Shown piece after piece: positions 31,814 to 43,280 of a DNA stretch of 64,000 nucleotides. Made by a program: the position numbers and the translations under genes. The stretch is taken from positions 650,326 through 714,325 of the forward strand of contig JAEUBA010000006.1 of the NCBI GenBank assembly GCA_018257865.1, in the 5' to 3' direction. The notes under the pieces were generated by a model that saw only the letters and a program-made list of their open reading frames with translations, ran no database searches and was not told the origin of the DNA. This DNA comes from Stereocaulon alpinum. Its lineage: Eukaryota > Ascomycota > Lecanoromycetes > Lecanorales > Stereocaulaceae. Each line of letters opens with the position of its first letter. Positions within the stretch are counted from its first letter, which is position 1.

Positions 31814-33712
31814 ATGAATGGGAAAATACTTTCCTTGCTTGCTTTTGCGGCCGGCTCATCCGCGTTATACATCCCACATGGACTAGTCGAAGACATGAAG
31901 GCCTTGCTATGGCCTTTTCAAAGACCCCTCCAATAGTGCCAAAATACACCTACTTCTCGACGCTGTTGGAATGAATACGACATCAACAAGAACTATTACA
32001 CCATGTTTCCCGACACAGGCAACACTGTGGAGATATGGCTGTCAGCGGAAGAAACTATCTGCAACCAAGACGGATACGAACGCTCCTGCAAGACATTCAA
32101 TGGAACCATGCCCGGTCCACCCATCATCGCGAATTGGGGTGATGATCTTGTCATCCACGTAACCAATAAGATGCGATCGAACGGTACCACTGTTCACTGG
32201 CACGGTGTACGCCAGTTAGATACCGTTCAGTATGATTGAGTACCCGGTGTTACACAGTGCCCAATCCGCCCCGGAGATACGTTGACCTGCAGATACAAGG
32301 TCACGCAATACGGTACGAGCTGGCATCAAAGTCATATCTCTCTACAATACCTAGAAGGACTGTTCGGACCATTGATATTCAAAGGTCCGGCTAGAGCTGA
32401 TTATGAGGAGGACCTCGGTGCGCTTTCCTCCAAGACTTGTCGCATGTACCTACCTTCAGCGCCTGGAGTAGTAAAGAGAGCTATGGCATTACCCACTCAC
32501 TCAGAAATCTCCTAATCAATGGAACCAACACATTCGACTGCTCTGCAGTTTCGGATGAGAGTTGTGTTGGCGGGGGCAAGATATCGCAGGCTGTTTTCCA
32601 GCTTGGCAAGGAGTACCTGATTCGCTTTATCAACGTCGCCACCGACAGCCAGTTCCAGTTCAGTATCGATGGTCACAAGCTCAAGGTTATTGCTAACGAC
32701 TTCGTCCCTATTGAGCCATACGACACCGACAGCGTTATTATTAATGCTGCTCAACGTTACGACGTCATTGTCGAGGCCAATGCTCCACCAGGTGACTATT
32801 GGCTGCGAGCCTTCTGAGTAGATGCCTACGCCCGAGTTGCAAACGACCACCCTGAAGACTCTACTGGTATCGTTCGGTATGACGCCGCCAGCACTAGCGA
32901 CCTAACTAGTGTGAGTGCCGTCGTGGCTCCTACCAGTTGCTTTGACGAACCGATGGAAAGCCTGGTTCCCCACATGAACTTTGACGTTACAAACATTGCT
33001 GGCATGACCGTCGAGGAGCTCAGTTTGCGACTCACACACGAGGCGTTATTCACATAGACGATTAAGAGCAGCAGCTTGGTACTTGACTGGAGCAATCCGA
33101 CACTCAAGCGGGTCTTCAATAACGAATCAGTCTTTCCCACTGAGTACAATATCATTCTTGTTGATGTAAGAAACCAAGTTCGCTCTCATATCATCTGCTC
33201 AGGGTTGCAACCACTAATTTAGTCAACAGTAAAAGACCGCTTCCGACAACGAGTGGGCGGTGTTGGTGATCCAAAACAAAGTCATTGGTCTGCTTGCCGC
33301 GTAAGTTCTGCCGCCGTTATTATTTCGATATAGACTGACAATAGCGCTCACAGCATCGCGCACCCCATCCATCTTCACGGCCACGACTTCTGGGTCTTGG
33401 CACAGGAGAGTGGCCCCTGGGACGGAACGACCGACTTTTTCAAGACGATCAATCCGCCACGACACGACACCGCCGTTCTACCCGCACAGGGCTATCTCGC
33501 AATTGCTCTTCGCTTAGATGATCTTGGGACTTGGATCCTGCACTGCCTGGCATGCTAGCCAGGGTCTTTCGATGGAGTTTGTTGAAAGCGGAGAATCCAT
33601 TTCGATTCTGTTAAGGGATATGGAGAACTTTCAGGGCACGTGTGAGTCGTGGGAGATGTGGTCTAGAAATGCGACGTACCCCACAAGATGGTTCGGGAAT
33701 ATGGAGCATTGA
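31814..33712 (+). pseudogene. Laccase (multicopper oxidase) pseudogene
   Basis: The relic can be followed from an ATG at 31814 with a signal-peptide-like start to the laccase C-terminus at 33712. Copper-site landmarks remain: VHWHGVRQ, LHGHDFW in AHPIHLHGHDFW, and ILHC. Damage: in-frame stops at 31934-31936 (TAG), 32237-32239 (TGA where family members have Gly), 32815-32817 (TGA at a probable Trp) and 33055-33057 (TAG at a probable Trp); a one-base loss near 32424 that shifts frame; and an apparent 8-bp deletion at about 33547 that removes part of the HCH/IAWH motif, including a type 3/1 copper histidine region. The second copper motif, normally WYHSH, reads WHQSH. Two introns remain with intact ends (33167-33230 region and 33302-33353 region). 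The locus cannot encode a working laccase. Laccases are secreted oxidases of phenols. Confidence 0.92.
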
Positions 33713-34166
33713 ATACGTCTATAGGTCGTAAATGCCTTTAGATAGTAGTATCTTGCCGCGTTTACACGCCTGAAACAGTGTCTTGGGATGCTCGACTGTG
33801 GGTATGTACCAGGAACTGGGGCGACACCCCTGCAATGATGTCCAAAGCGGCCACCAGGCCCCTACACACTCGTAGGGCTGGCACCCGGGGACCACTAGAG
33901 ACACCCCTGGCTCGCCTGGGACCCGCCCTTCCAATGCGAGAACGGCAAATCATAGGGACTGATATTGCCATCTACTGTAAGTCACTAGCTTTACGGCACT
34001 TTCTAAGGGTCACCGGCGTCTGCCCTAAGAGCGGACGGTTGAGTCTCTTCTTGTTTGCAGGGCTTGACGTGCCAAGCCAACGCGCTCCAAGCGACACTTG
34101 TTGCGAAGCTCTCCTCCATCTTTTTGCGTATATCTCGCGTGCAACACTGTCTTTACAGTACCGAAT
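33713..34166. other. Intergenic, nothing recognised
   Basis: 454 bp between the laccase relic and the glucosidase II beta start. It should contain the promoter of the latter. No motif or repeat identified. Confidence 0.5.
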
Positions 34167-35975
34167 ATGAGGACACTAGAAGTTCTCCTCCTATCAGGCA
34201 TAGTAGCCCGCCCAATACTAGCTGCTGAAGCCCCTCGACCCCGAGGAGTAGGTCCTGAATGTTAGTCCGCCCTTGCCCTACAATGTTCCCCTGCTTCCCT
34301 TGCGCCCATAATCCATTGCTGACATATTGTGAAGTTGCCAAGTTCTACAAATCTTCGGATACCTTCACCTGCATCTCCTCGCCCTCGATTCATCTTCCCT
34401 CTGAACGCATAAATGACGACTTCTGCGACTGCCCCGATGGCTCTGACGAACCTGGCACTTCAGCCTGTGCCCACCTATCCCCTCTATCGCCCTACACTGT
34501 TGGTTCGACGCCAACTGGCGACGTAAACACTACCCTAGCTCTACCAGGTTACTACTGCAAGAACAAAGGCCATCAACCAAGCTATGTGCCTTTTACGAAC
34601 GTCAACGACGGCGTCTGCGACTACCAGCTCTGCTGTGATGGGAGTGATGAGTGGGCTAAGGTTGGGGGCGTGAAATGTGAGGATAAATGCAAAGAGATCG
34701 GCAAAGAATGGAGGAAAAAAGATGAGCAGAGGCAAAAGTCGCAGTCAAATGCCGCTAAGCGGCGGAAAGAGCTGGTAGCTGAAGCTGCCAAGCTAAGGCA
34801 AGAAGTGGAAGCTAAAGTACTAACGCTACAGACCCTTATACAAGGTGAAGAGCTTAAAGTGAATGGTCTTGAAGCTGCTCTGGCGGAAGCTGAACGGCAA
34901 GAAAGGGGCAGAGTCGTTAGGAAGCCAGGGACAGGGGGCAAGCTCAGCATACTGGCTCAGCTAGCGAAAGACAGGATCGAGGAGCTCCGAGAGTCTCTGG
35001 TCGAGGTGCGGAGTCAGCGTGATATGGGCAAGGCTAGAATCGCCGAGCTCGAAGCTATCTTAACGACTTTCAAGAAGGAATACAACCCCAACTTCAACGA
35101 TGAGGGTGTCAAGCGAGCTGTCAGAAGCTGGGAGGACTATGCCGCTCGAGACAAGCCTGCTGTTGGAGACGATGCCAAGGATAGGGATCTTGATGAGATA
35201 GCCAAGCCTAACTCCGAGACAGGAGCTATTAAGTGGAGTGAATGGGATGAATCAGAAGAGGGTGATGTTGACGTCCGTAAGTCTACCTTGACCGTCGCAT
35301 CTACAGGAAATCTCAGTCTAACGCTCCGTAGTATACAAGATAGAAGCCTATCTCCCGGTCCCGGCCCGAGACTGGATTGACCAAAAGCTTCGAGATCTAC
35401 GCAGCTTCCTCATCGAGAACGGCGTCCTAGCTCCAAGTACGGAAACCGGCTCATCCAAAGAAGTTGAAGACGCTCGCAACGCCCTCAAAGCCGCCCAAGA
35501 TAGTTTAAGTAACAATCAGAAACAGCTGGATGAAAACAATGAAGATCTTGGAAAGGACTATGGCGTAGACGACGTTTTTCGCGCGCTAAAAGGCCAGTGC
35601 GTGTCTAAGGACTCAGGAGAATATACCTATGAGCTTTGCTGGCTTGGCGAGACGAAGCAGAAGAGCAAAAAGAATAGCCAGCAGACGACAATGGGGAGGT
35701 TTGTATCGATCGATAAAGTGATGGTCGATGACGAGCTGCCTCCGGATGGAAAGGGATTGGGGAGCGGAGAACGGGTGGCACTGAGATATGAGAATGGTCA
35801 ACATTGCTGGAATGGTCCCAATAGGAGTACCTTTGTGGTCTTGGCTTGTGCTGAAACAGATGAAGTGTGGAAGATCACAGAAGAGGAGAAATGCGTATAC
35901 AGAATGGAAGTGGGGACGCCTGCTGTGTGTGGGACAGTAGAGAAGAAGACAGAGAAGCCCAAGGATGAATTGTGA
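34167..35975 (+). CDS. GTB1: Glucosidase II beta subunit (PRKCSH-like), ER
   Basis: Three exons: 34167-34260, 34335-35276 and 35332-35975 with introns of 74 and 55 bp; 559 residues. A signal peptide (residues 1-20) precedes RGVGPEFAKFYKSSDTF, the family's start motif, which is split by intron 1. Two LDL-receptor class A-like cysteine modules follow (FCDCPDGSDEPG and VCDYQLCCDGSDE), then a long Lys/Glu/Gln coiled coil (about residues 135-260), an acidic segment, and after intron 2 the C-terminal mannose-6-phosphate-receptor homology (MRH) domain with spaced Cys (QCVSKD, YELCWL, HCWNGP, LACAE, KCVYR, AVCGT). The last four residues are KDEL, an ER retrieval signal. The beta subunit keeps the catalytic alpha subunit in the ER and binds mannose on N-glycans during glucose trimming. 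Length and domain order fit the family. Confidence 0.93.
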
Positions 35976-36751
35976 GCAATGGCTGGAGCATTCCTTCTGC
36001 ATTGGGTATGTAGGCCTGGTCTAAGCCTCATGTATGAATAGCTAGAAAAGCCACAATGTGGGCACGTGTTCGCCTAAAGATTTCTCCATTTGGAAGTCAT
36101 GGCTGGTTGCGGTCTTCGAAATCTTATTGTCATGAACATTCCAAATCATCTCACGCAGCATTACACAGAATTTGCTATAATGGAATCGAACTATTCCATT
36201 GAGTCAAACACTTTCTTTGTTCTTGCATAGCTGGAGAGAAGTCATGCCATCTGCCCAAACATCGACGAATTACCTTCGTCCATACTGCACAACGACATCT
36301 GTAGCGGCTTCTTGTTGTACAGCAAAGCACGCAACATGAGCATTCCTCAAGGCCATGCTTTCATTGCAAAGGCCCAGAAACCAAGTCGCTTCCTTCGACG
36401 GAGACTGTCCGATTTCACGCCATCCCGCTGTGCACTGAGGAACAGATTCAGGAGCGCCCAGCTTCCGCTGTACCAGTGCACAGCGCCCTGTTCAGGGGTC
36501 CCTCATATAGCAAAATGTTTCCAAATGAGGAGTGCCTTACATCTTTGTTCTGAAACAGTCTCATCAACGTTCTAAGCAAGGACGGACTGATCGCCTCAAG
36601 ATGAAACACGTCCCTTTCCATCTCCAGCCACTAAAGAGCTAAGAGAGACGCTGCAACAGACAAGACTCGCAACAGATGCTCAGACTGTCAACGTGTCACA
36701 CTTATGCTACTTTCATTTCCTATCGGAAACATTTCCTCATAGAGAGTCGCA

Positions 36752-36979
36752 ATGTGGCAGACGAGCTATCACAATCAGGCCCGCGACAAGCAACAACCTC
36801 CGCCATGCGGTCATCTGTTTGCTCAGCCTCTTGCCCAAAGCGATGATTATTACGACAAGGAAAGGACTATTGAGGAAGCTATAAACGATCAGCAACGAAA
36901 GTCAAGCTTTGAACGACCCGAGTATCTGGATGAAAACGTGGCATTTCGATGGCGTCGAGTCGAACCGAGGTTTGTTTGA
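36752..36979 (+). CDS. Possible small hydrophilic protein (75 residues)
   Basis: Open frame with ATG and stop, 75 residues, rich in Gln, Arg, Asp and Glu, with an acidic/basic helical middle (DDYYDKERTIEEAINDQQRK). No domain, signal or membrane segment. The frame could continue by splicing at its end (G-GTTTGT at about 36971). Composition looks protein-like but nothing else supports it, so it may be spurious. Confidence 0.3.
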   Translation: MWQTSYHNQARDKQQPPPCGHLFAQPLAQSDDYYDKERTIEEAINDQQRKSSFERPEYLDENVAFRWRRVEPRFV

Positions 36980-37632
36980 TTTTAATTGGCGAGCAAACCT
37001 TGTTAAGGCCCGTTAGTGGACGCCGCCTTCGATGGTCGTCCGGGGATCTGTGGGTCTGAAACGTTGAACCGTAGCTTGGAAGTATCTAGGGCAGTGACAG
37101 GGGGAAAGACTCAGGGGTGGCGAATCAGATGCAATGCGCCCAGTTTAGAAAGATCCCCTTTTCTTCTAGGTTGGTTGCATGACACTGTGAAGACCCTAAC
37201 CAGACCCCATCACCCAGATGTAGAAGTTTCTGAAGATTCACACGCTTTTCGCGCGGCCCCTGAATGAGATCTTGCGGGAAATGGGTTTTGGGGGAGGAAT
37301 GTCACAAAGGATTTGCCGTAACCAAGGTGAGAGTGGGTTCTCGGTTCTGACGCACCTTAGTTCTAAACTGCTTCTAAGTTCTAACTACCCAGGGGAATTA
37401 GCCAGCCACAGCCTCACCCATCCTATGGGATTGTTGACAAATCCCAAGACCCATGTCCAATTCGTCTACAAACATCCACAGTCGTCACGACCAAATTACA
37501 GTAATATTAACATACTCTGAGACGGGAAGAGGCTGTTCCGTGTTGAAGACAATCCCCCTGGGCCCCTCAACACGTACCAGTCACGGAAGTCCCAGCGGCG
37601 ACGCGCTACCGGCTCTACTCCCAGATCGTCCG

Positions 37633-37650
37633 CCCCCCCCCCCCCCCCCC
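37633..37650. repeat. C homopolymer (18 bases)
   Basis: Eighteen C in a row, followed by GGG. Homopolymers of this length are prone to length error in sequencing and to replication slippage. Confidence 0.9.
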
Positions 37651-38296
37651 GGGCAATTAGGTACTAAGTAGATTCTCGCTGCTAACCCCCTTTCGCCGTC
37701 CACAATTTGCACGATTGAACCAACTTTCACGGATCGCCTGTAACTTCTTCAGAGTTCCACATACCTGCAGCTTCGCCCGTTGATAACTCTCCACTAACCT
37801 CCGCTTCTCCATTCAAATCCCACAGGCTGGTTCCGAAGGTGAGCTCCAACATTACGGCAAAGCTGGTGACACTAGAAGCTCGCGGAGTCGCGTGGGGAAA
37901 TCATAGCACATCTTGCCGATCTTTCCCTTAACTCCTTTACACACCTGTCCGACCAACGCCTTCCGACGCACAACCACGTACGTCCTGCATGCTCGTTCAC
38001 GGATCCCGAAACCACGTCAAATCCAGCGTTCCATGTTGCCGACTGTGCAGCCACTAAGGCTCTGCAATCCATCGTACCATTGGATTGCGCACTGCCAGCA
38101 GGAAATCACAACAACGTACCGAATACGGCGTTGAAGTGGAGGGTCCGAATGCTGGAGGGCACAGCGTTTATATGCATTTTGCTACTTGCGACATCCCCTA
38201 ATCAGCCGCTGTCACCAACTGCTTCGTCTTCTCGATAAGTTACCCTGACGATCGGCTACGGCTTATCATTTATAGACGACAAGCGCAGCACTCACC

Positions 38297-41200
38297 ATGA
38301 ATCGCTTTCGCTCAAGGAAGAAGTCCATGGGCGAGAGTGAAAGTGGCAGTCGAAGACCTTCACAAGATGCTGAAGTACCACCGATGCCTACATTCGCATC
38401 AAAAACGTTCAAGCGCAAAAAGCAAGCTGCACCGGAACCACCGAAGCCTGAACTCGATCTCGCAGCAGTACTACCTTCTTCCGATGATTTCCGCACAAGT
38501 CTTCTGATGCCAAATCTTTCAGCACGGTTCAGCATGCTAAGAGAACAAGATGATCCAACATCAAAGCTGGGAAAAGCCAACGACGATAGCGTTCTGTTCC
38601 CCAAGCGAGCGTCAAGGCTGGATCTATTCAACCGGCAAGGACTCTCTGATATTGCTGAAGTGGACTCCATCCGTGGCTCATTACGACCGCTGATCGCTAC
38701 AAGTCGGACAGATTCATATGGCTCAGGTGGCTATGACACAGATGAAGGAAGCGTCATGAGCAGAGCTAGGCCTGGGGAGGGCAACACAATGTTTGGAGGC
38801 CGTCAGAAGATATACAAGATACCTGTAGGAGCGTCAGGATCGGTCAAGAACTTTGGTGTGACTGAGAATGGCGAGCTACCGTCAGGAGGAAACATGGGGG
38901 GAAAGGCGCTATATGAGAGTGACATTGCGACTTCCGCATTTCAGAGGCTTCGAGAGCAGGAGAGGCAGGAGCGGGAAACACAGGGATCCGACTCTCCTAA
39001 TCATTCTAGAGAACAAGATCGCTCAGGCTCACCTCCATCAGCCAAATACAATCGCAACAGGGAAACTACATCTTCCACCAACTCTGGCCCATCCCAACCC
39101 CGCACGTCCACCGCCGCTACCTCTGTTGCCTCCCAGCGATCTGCCTACGAAGCTATCAATGGCTCTGCTCATCATTCGTCAACGCAGCCCAGCTCAGCAG
39201 GCTCAGACCGCCCGTCACAGAAACCGAAGCGGCTTTACGGGCAAGGTTTGGATCAGCATATGCACGAACAACAATTCTCTGCCTTGAACAGATTAGAGTC
39301 GCTGCAGCGACAACGCACAGTTGGTGCCGGCCCTACACCGAGAGAGCTCCAACAACACACAAGAAGACAGTCGAGAAGTGCCAGCAATCTCAACGATCGT
39401 TACCAACGAGGAGGTCCCCTTTATGCCTCCAACGGCTTCCGTGCTGCGAGCCCGGCTCCCTCCGGAACGCCGCCTAGAATGCAAGATTTCGACTTGGGCT
39501 TGAGCAATGAACACAACAGCCATCCTGGAGCGGAGTCTGCTCACGGCAAGTCCCCTCCTCTAAGCCCTCCTTTAAGCCCAGAGCAGGATCTCAATCAAGA
39601 TCCAACCTTTGTCGCTTCGCTTGAACCAAATGACCTCGGCAAGGCGACTGCATCCGGAGCTTTCAATAAGCCGACAAAGCAATACGACGAGCAGCAATAT
39701 CTACAACGCCAACTCCAATTACAGGAAGGCCGGGGTACGCCGAGTCCTCAGCTATTCCGGTCTTTCTCTCCCGCAGCAAATTCAATAGATGAAAAAACAA
39801 TCGGTCGAAGCCGCAATAATTCGTTGGGAAGCCAGTTCTCCAGGACTGGATCCTTCAGGCAGCCATGGGAGCACCACATGGAAGATCGAGTTTTACCTGC
39901 TGTTCGCGAACGTGGCAACTCACCGTCGATCCATGAAAGCGAGGATGGCAACCACGGAGCCACAGGCGGTACCTTTTTTGCTGGCAATAGCGGTAGCGAT
40001 ATCGCTTCTCAGCGCGACAGCGAATGTGAGCCTACTTCTCCCGCACCCTCAAATCCTAAATCTCAAAATTCATCGCCCCTGGCTTCTCAACACATTACGT
40101 CAGACACCCTAAATCGTCAATTCTACTTTCCTCCTAATCCCCGCCATTTCTCGGAGCCAGCAGAAGAAGCAGCTTCGGACAGCCGAAGTTACCGCAGTGA
40201 GCAAACGGTCACCCAGCAAAGAGAAGATCTTGCGCCTGAGACTTCGAATCCAAGAATCAACGAGACGAATCTGCCGACCCTCGACCCAGTGGACGGTATA
40301 TCGAATGGTCTCAGTGGGCTTGTCCGCGCTCATCTACGCAATGACAGCGGCCAGTCTTCGGTGTATCCCGATGATGAGCCTCTTAGGAAGGATCGGTTCT
40401 CGGTCGAGGTCCGTGGTAGTATCTTCGGACATGAGTCTGCCCTGACTCATTCTCGTCAACAGTCGCGTGATGAGACCGAAGCAGACAACGCATATTGGGC
40501 CAGGCAGAACCGTACCTCTGACCACAGCAGCGTCGCAGCTCCACCGCCGTTATCTTTTGCAGCTCGGCATATCCTAGATCAGGCCACAGCGTTGAGGAAC
40601 AACCAAGAAAACTACAAAGCGAGGCAAACGCTTGGCGATGACAAAGCACAGCGCATTCTCGGTGGTGAAGCACCACGTTCAGGCCACGTAGGGATGAATG
40701 CCAATACCTGGCAGGAGCAGCTCAAATCTCATCACACTCATGGAATGAGCAATGAAACTCAGGACGAGCGCGAGGCCCTTGCTAATGAATTAGCGGAGAG
40801 GCGACGGATGGTGCAAGACAACCTAAGAACATACGTGGAAGCCGAAAACAGATCTGCTAGTCCCGGACCAAGAACGCGACCTCAAGGTAATAGCCCAGCA
40901 AAACCAGGTCACCCTTTCGGCATCTTGAAGAAGAGCAGCAGGGATTCTTTGATTGGAAAGCAATTGGGGCGGCCATCGAAATCACAAGAGAGACCATCGA
41001 AAGCCATGAAGATGTTGGGTATTAGTCAGGGTAATGGTTCAGGACCCAGCCCCAATGGATATCAGCCTCCATCGGATATGTTCATGGGAAGAGAGCAGCT
41101 ATCAGACCGTGCGATGTTGCCCACACAGAAGAGTTCAACGCAACAGAGGCGACCACAAGATGTACGTCAGCATTTAGATCACCCTCCAAATTTCATACCA

Positions 41201-42262
41201 CGTGAGACGGGCAGTCAGAGAAGCCAGGAAAACGGCACCTACAAGCACTCTCCAAACTCATCCAAGTCTGGCTCCAACTATTCTGACCTGTCTGACAGAC
41301 GTTCGGAATCACGCAAAGGCAGCACCATGAGGTCAAGCCCGGAACGAGGCCGCGCCCATGGCTTCGCAACAAGCGGAGTAAATCTCGTACCCGAGAACCA
41401 GAAAGTATTTGATCCTCCTGGGCCCACAGAGCAGTTGATGGCCAGTATGGCAAGTCATGGCTTACCACCTGCCGAAAGATCACGCTCTGTAATGTCCGGT
41501 CGTCTACGAAGCAACAGCAAGACCGCCACATCGGAACACTTCGAGCTAAAGAGAACCGCACCACCGAACACGCCTTTCATGATAAATCCAGACAAGCGAC
41601 CACCATATCTGAATTCTGCCCACTCAACATCCTCGCTCCACCGTAGCCGCGATCCTTCTACAGGGAACCCGTCTCCAACCACGGTTACAATCATGCCAGC
41701 CCAAAGCTCAACCACCTTATATGGCCGACCCGACAGACGCTACGTAAAAAAGCATGACATCTCCGAGCCAACATTCATCTCCTGCACCTCATCTGTCGAT
41801 ACCGTCAATTTACCCCCTGAAGCAAGCTTGAAGAATGGCATGGACTCCCCACCTACCGAACCCGACGCTCCCCCAATCCCAGTCCGCAATTCTCGCCGCA
41901 AACGTACGCATACGCTTCTTCAAGCTCTCGGACGTATGGAGAAAACACAGCCTAGTTCCACCAAACGTGAATTCGCCCCGAGTCCAATCGCCAGTCCAAC
42001 AAGAGCGGAGTTCGAACATGAGGTGCAAAGTGGCTTCACGGTAGATGACGAGTCTGGTCCACGGACATTGAAGCAGAGGTCGAAAGGGGAGAGCAGCGAG
42101 GGGTCCAGTCTGCACAACAAGACTGGACAACAGATTTACGAGCCACCCAGTCCAGCTGTACCAGATTTATCGGGGCGAGAGGTAGGGAATATGATGGTGT
42201 CGGAGCCGCATGTTCCATATCAGGTGCAGAAGGATGTGCCGGCTTCAGCTGTGATGTTCTGA
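38297..42262 (+). CDS. Very long Ser/Gln/Arg-rich disordered protein
   Basis: Single exon, 1321 residues, ATG at 38297 in a good context (CACC before ATG). Conserved-looking blocks occur near the N-terminus: MNRFRSRKKS, then PTFASKTFKRKKQ, SDDFRTSLLMPNLSARFS and RLDLFNRQGLSDI. A short predicted helical block around residues 795-850 reads SFAARHILDQATALRNN and then EREALANELAERRRMVQDNL. The remainder is low complexity (SxxS, RSxS, PxxSP), with many SP/TP sites. The extreme N-terminus and the pattern of disordered chain with short linear motifs resemble fungal cell-polarity or signalling scaffolds, but I cannot name a family. No signal peptide, membrane segment or catalytic motif. A 3.9-kb exon with no intron is unusual beside the intron-rich neighbours. 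Confidence 0.85.
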   Translation: MNRFRSRKKSMGESESGSRRPSQDAEVPPMPTFASKTFKRKKQAAPEPPKPELDLAAVLPSSDDFRTSLLMPNLSARFSMLREQDDPTSKLGKANDDSVLFPKRASRLDLFNRQGLSDIAEVDSIRGSLRPLIATSRTDSYGSGGYDTDEGSVMSRARPGEGNTMFGGRQKIYKIPVGASGSVKNFGVTENGELPSGGNMGGKALYESDIATSAFQRLREQERQERETQGSDSPNHSREQDRSGSPPSAKYNRNRETTSSTNSGPSQPRTSTAATSVASQRSAYEAINGSAHHSSTQPSSAGSDRPSQKPKRLYGQGLDQHMHEQQFSALNRLESLQRQRTVGAGPTPRELQQHTRRQSRSASNLNDRYQRGGPLYASNGFRAASPAPSGTPPRMQDFDLGLSNEHNSHPGAESAHGKSPPLSPPLSPEQDLNQDPTFVASLEPNDLGKATASGAFNKPTKQYDEQQYLQRQLQLQEGRGTPSPQLFRSFSPAANSIDEKTIGRSRNNSLGSQFSRTGSFRQPWEHHMEDRVLPAVRERGNSPSIHESEDGNHGATGGTFFAGNSGSDIASQRDSECEPTSPAPSNPKSQNSSPLASQHITSDTLNRQFYFPPNPRHFSEPAEEAASDSRSYRSEQTVTQQREDLAPETSNPRINETNLPTLDPVDGISNGLSGLVRAHLRNDSGQSSVYPDDEPLRKDRFSVEVRGSIFGHESALTHSRQQSRDETEADNAYWARQNRTSDHSSVAAPPPLSFAARHILDQATALRNNQENYKARQTLGDDKAQRILGGEAPRSGHVGMNANTWQEQLKSHHTHGMSNETQDEREALANELAERRRMVQDNLRTYVEAENRSASPGPRTRPQGNSPAKPGHPFGILKKSSRDSLIGKQLGRPSKSQERPSKAMKMLGISQGNGSGPSPNGYQPPSDMFMGREQLSDRAMLPTQKSSTQQRRPQDVRQHLDHPPNFIPRETGSQRSQENGTYKHSPNSSKSGSNYSDLSDRRSESRKGSTMRSSPERGRAHGFATSGVNLVPENQKVFDPPGPTEQLMASMASHGLPPAERSRSVMSGRLRSNSKTATSEHFELKRTAPPNTPFMINPDKRPPYLNSAHSTSSLHRSRDPSTGNPSPTTVTIMPAQSSTTLYGRPDRRYVKKHDISEPTFISCTSSVDTVNLPPEASLKNGMDSPPTEPDAPPIPVRNSRRKRTHTLLQALGRMEKTQPSSTKREFAPSPIASPTRAEFEHEVQSGFTVDDESGPRTLKQRSKGESSEGSSLHNKTGQQIYEPPSPAVPDLSGREVGNMMVSEPHVPYQVQKDVPASAVMF

Positions 42263-42800
42263 AGGAGATTGGAGGATTGGGAACCCAAACAGCCGTTATG
42301 AAACCAACGACGAGCTGTCTCGATACCTGTACGATGAAAACGAAGTCGCTACGCCTTGTTCGCCATACACTGTTCCACTACCATATTGTTCCACCACGCA
42401 CACACATGTCAGTCGAATTATCATTCTCGCGCTGGATACGCGAGACATTTCGTGCATCGCCTGGATATCGTAATGAATGAGCATAGAAAAAGCTTGGGGA
42501 AAAAGCATACCCTTACGGGCATCGCCGGCGCCACGGGCATCACGGACCTGCTGTTAGGCAGGATCGTTTTCATGAGCGCTCAGATCAGCTGGATTGATCT
42601 TACGCGTCATCATTCCATGTAGATATTTACAATACTGTTACGATAGCATAGCATAGGATACGATACGATTTCTAAGCAACAATACAAAACAAATTCAAAC
42701 ATTTCACTCGGTGTTCCTGTTCCTGTTCCTCTTTGACGGTGATTGTTGTATGTTGAGCAATGAGTACTAATTACATCTGCCTGTTCTGCAATATATATGA

Positions 42801-42820
42801 GACGAGACGAGACGAGACGA
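42801..42820. repeat. (GACGA)4 microsatellite
   Basis: Four perfect copies of GACGA, extended on the left by a partial copy. Confidence 0.9.
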
Positions 42821-43111
42821 AACAAGAATCACTGCCGTCGCGTGCTTGTCCTCGAGCGTCCTTGTACAGTATGTCTCTGACCTTTTCCACATCCTTGTCC
42901 TCGTCCTTCCAAATCCTTGCCTTACCCTTGCGCTTCGTACCTCACCTCATCTTACCATATCACAATCAAGCGATTACCGGCGGCTACAGTATCTTATCTG
43001 AGAAACAGAAACAGAAATAGAAAAATTGGTGCCGTCTTCTCTTGACTAATCGAGTTTCTGGGTTATATGTGCTAGAAGCTTCAGTTGTTGGCTATTTTGT
43101 GTTCGTGGCTG

Positions 43112-43150
43112 TGGTGAGGTGAAGTAAGGTGAGGTGAGGTGAGGTGAGGT
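43112..43150. repeat. (GGTGA)n imperfect tandem repeat
   Basis: Repeats of GGTGA with AAGTAA-type interruptions near the left end and four or more near-perfect copies at the right end. It lies in the 3' flank of the Hsp20 gene. Confidence 0.8.
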
Positions 43151-43253
43151 AGATGGCACTGTAGTTATTGCTGGCTGTTGGCGGGGTGGGCGATTGGGGG
43201 TTGAGGGGATGAGGGTGGATATGTTTGGTTGGTGGGTGGGGGGTTGATTGGAT

Positions 43254-43280
43254 GGGAGGGAGGGAGGGAGGGAGGGAAGG
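43254..43280. repeat. (GGGA)n tract, G-quadruplex-type
   Basis: At least six GGG runs separated by single A or AA within about 27 bases on the plus strand, which satisfies the usual G-quadruplex pattern. The role is unknown. Confidence 0.85.

Larger units (their letters stand above)
35976..38296. other. 2.3-kb interval without certain gene
   Basis: No recognised gene. One small frame is plausible and listed separately (36752-36979). A C homopolymer lies at 37633-37650. The last few hundred bases should be the promoter of the 1321-residue gene. Confidence 0.45.
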
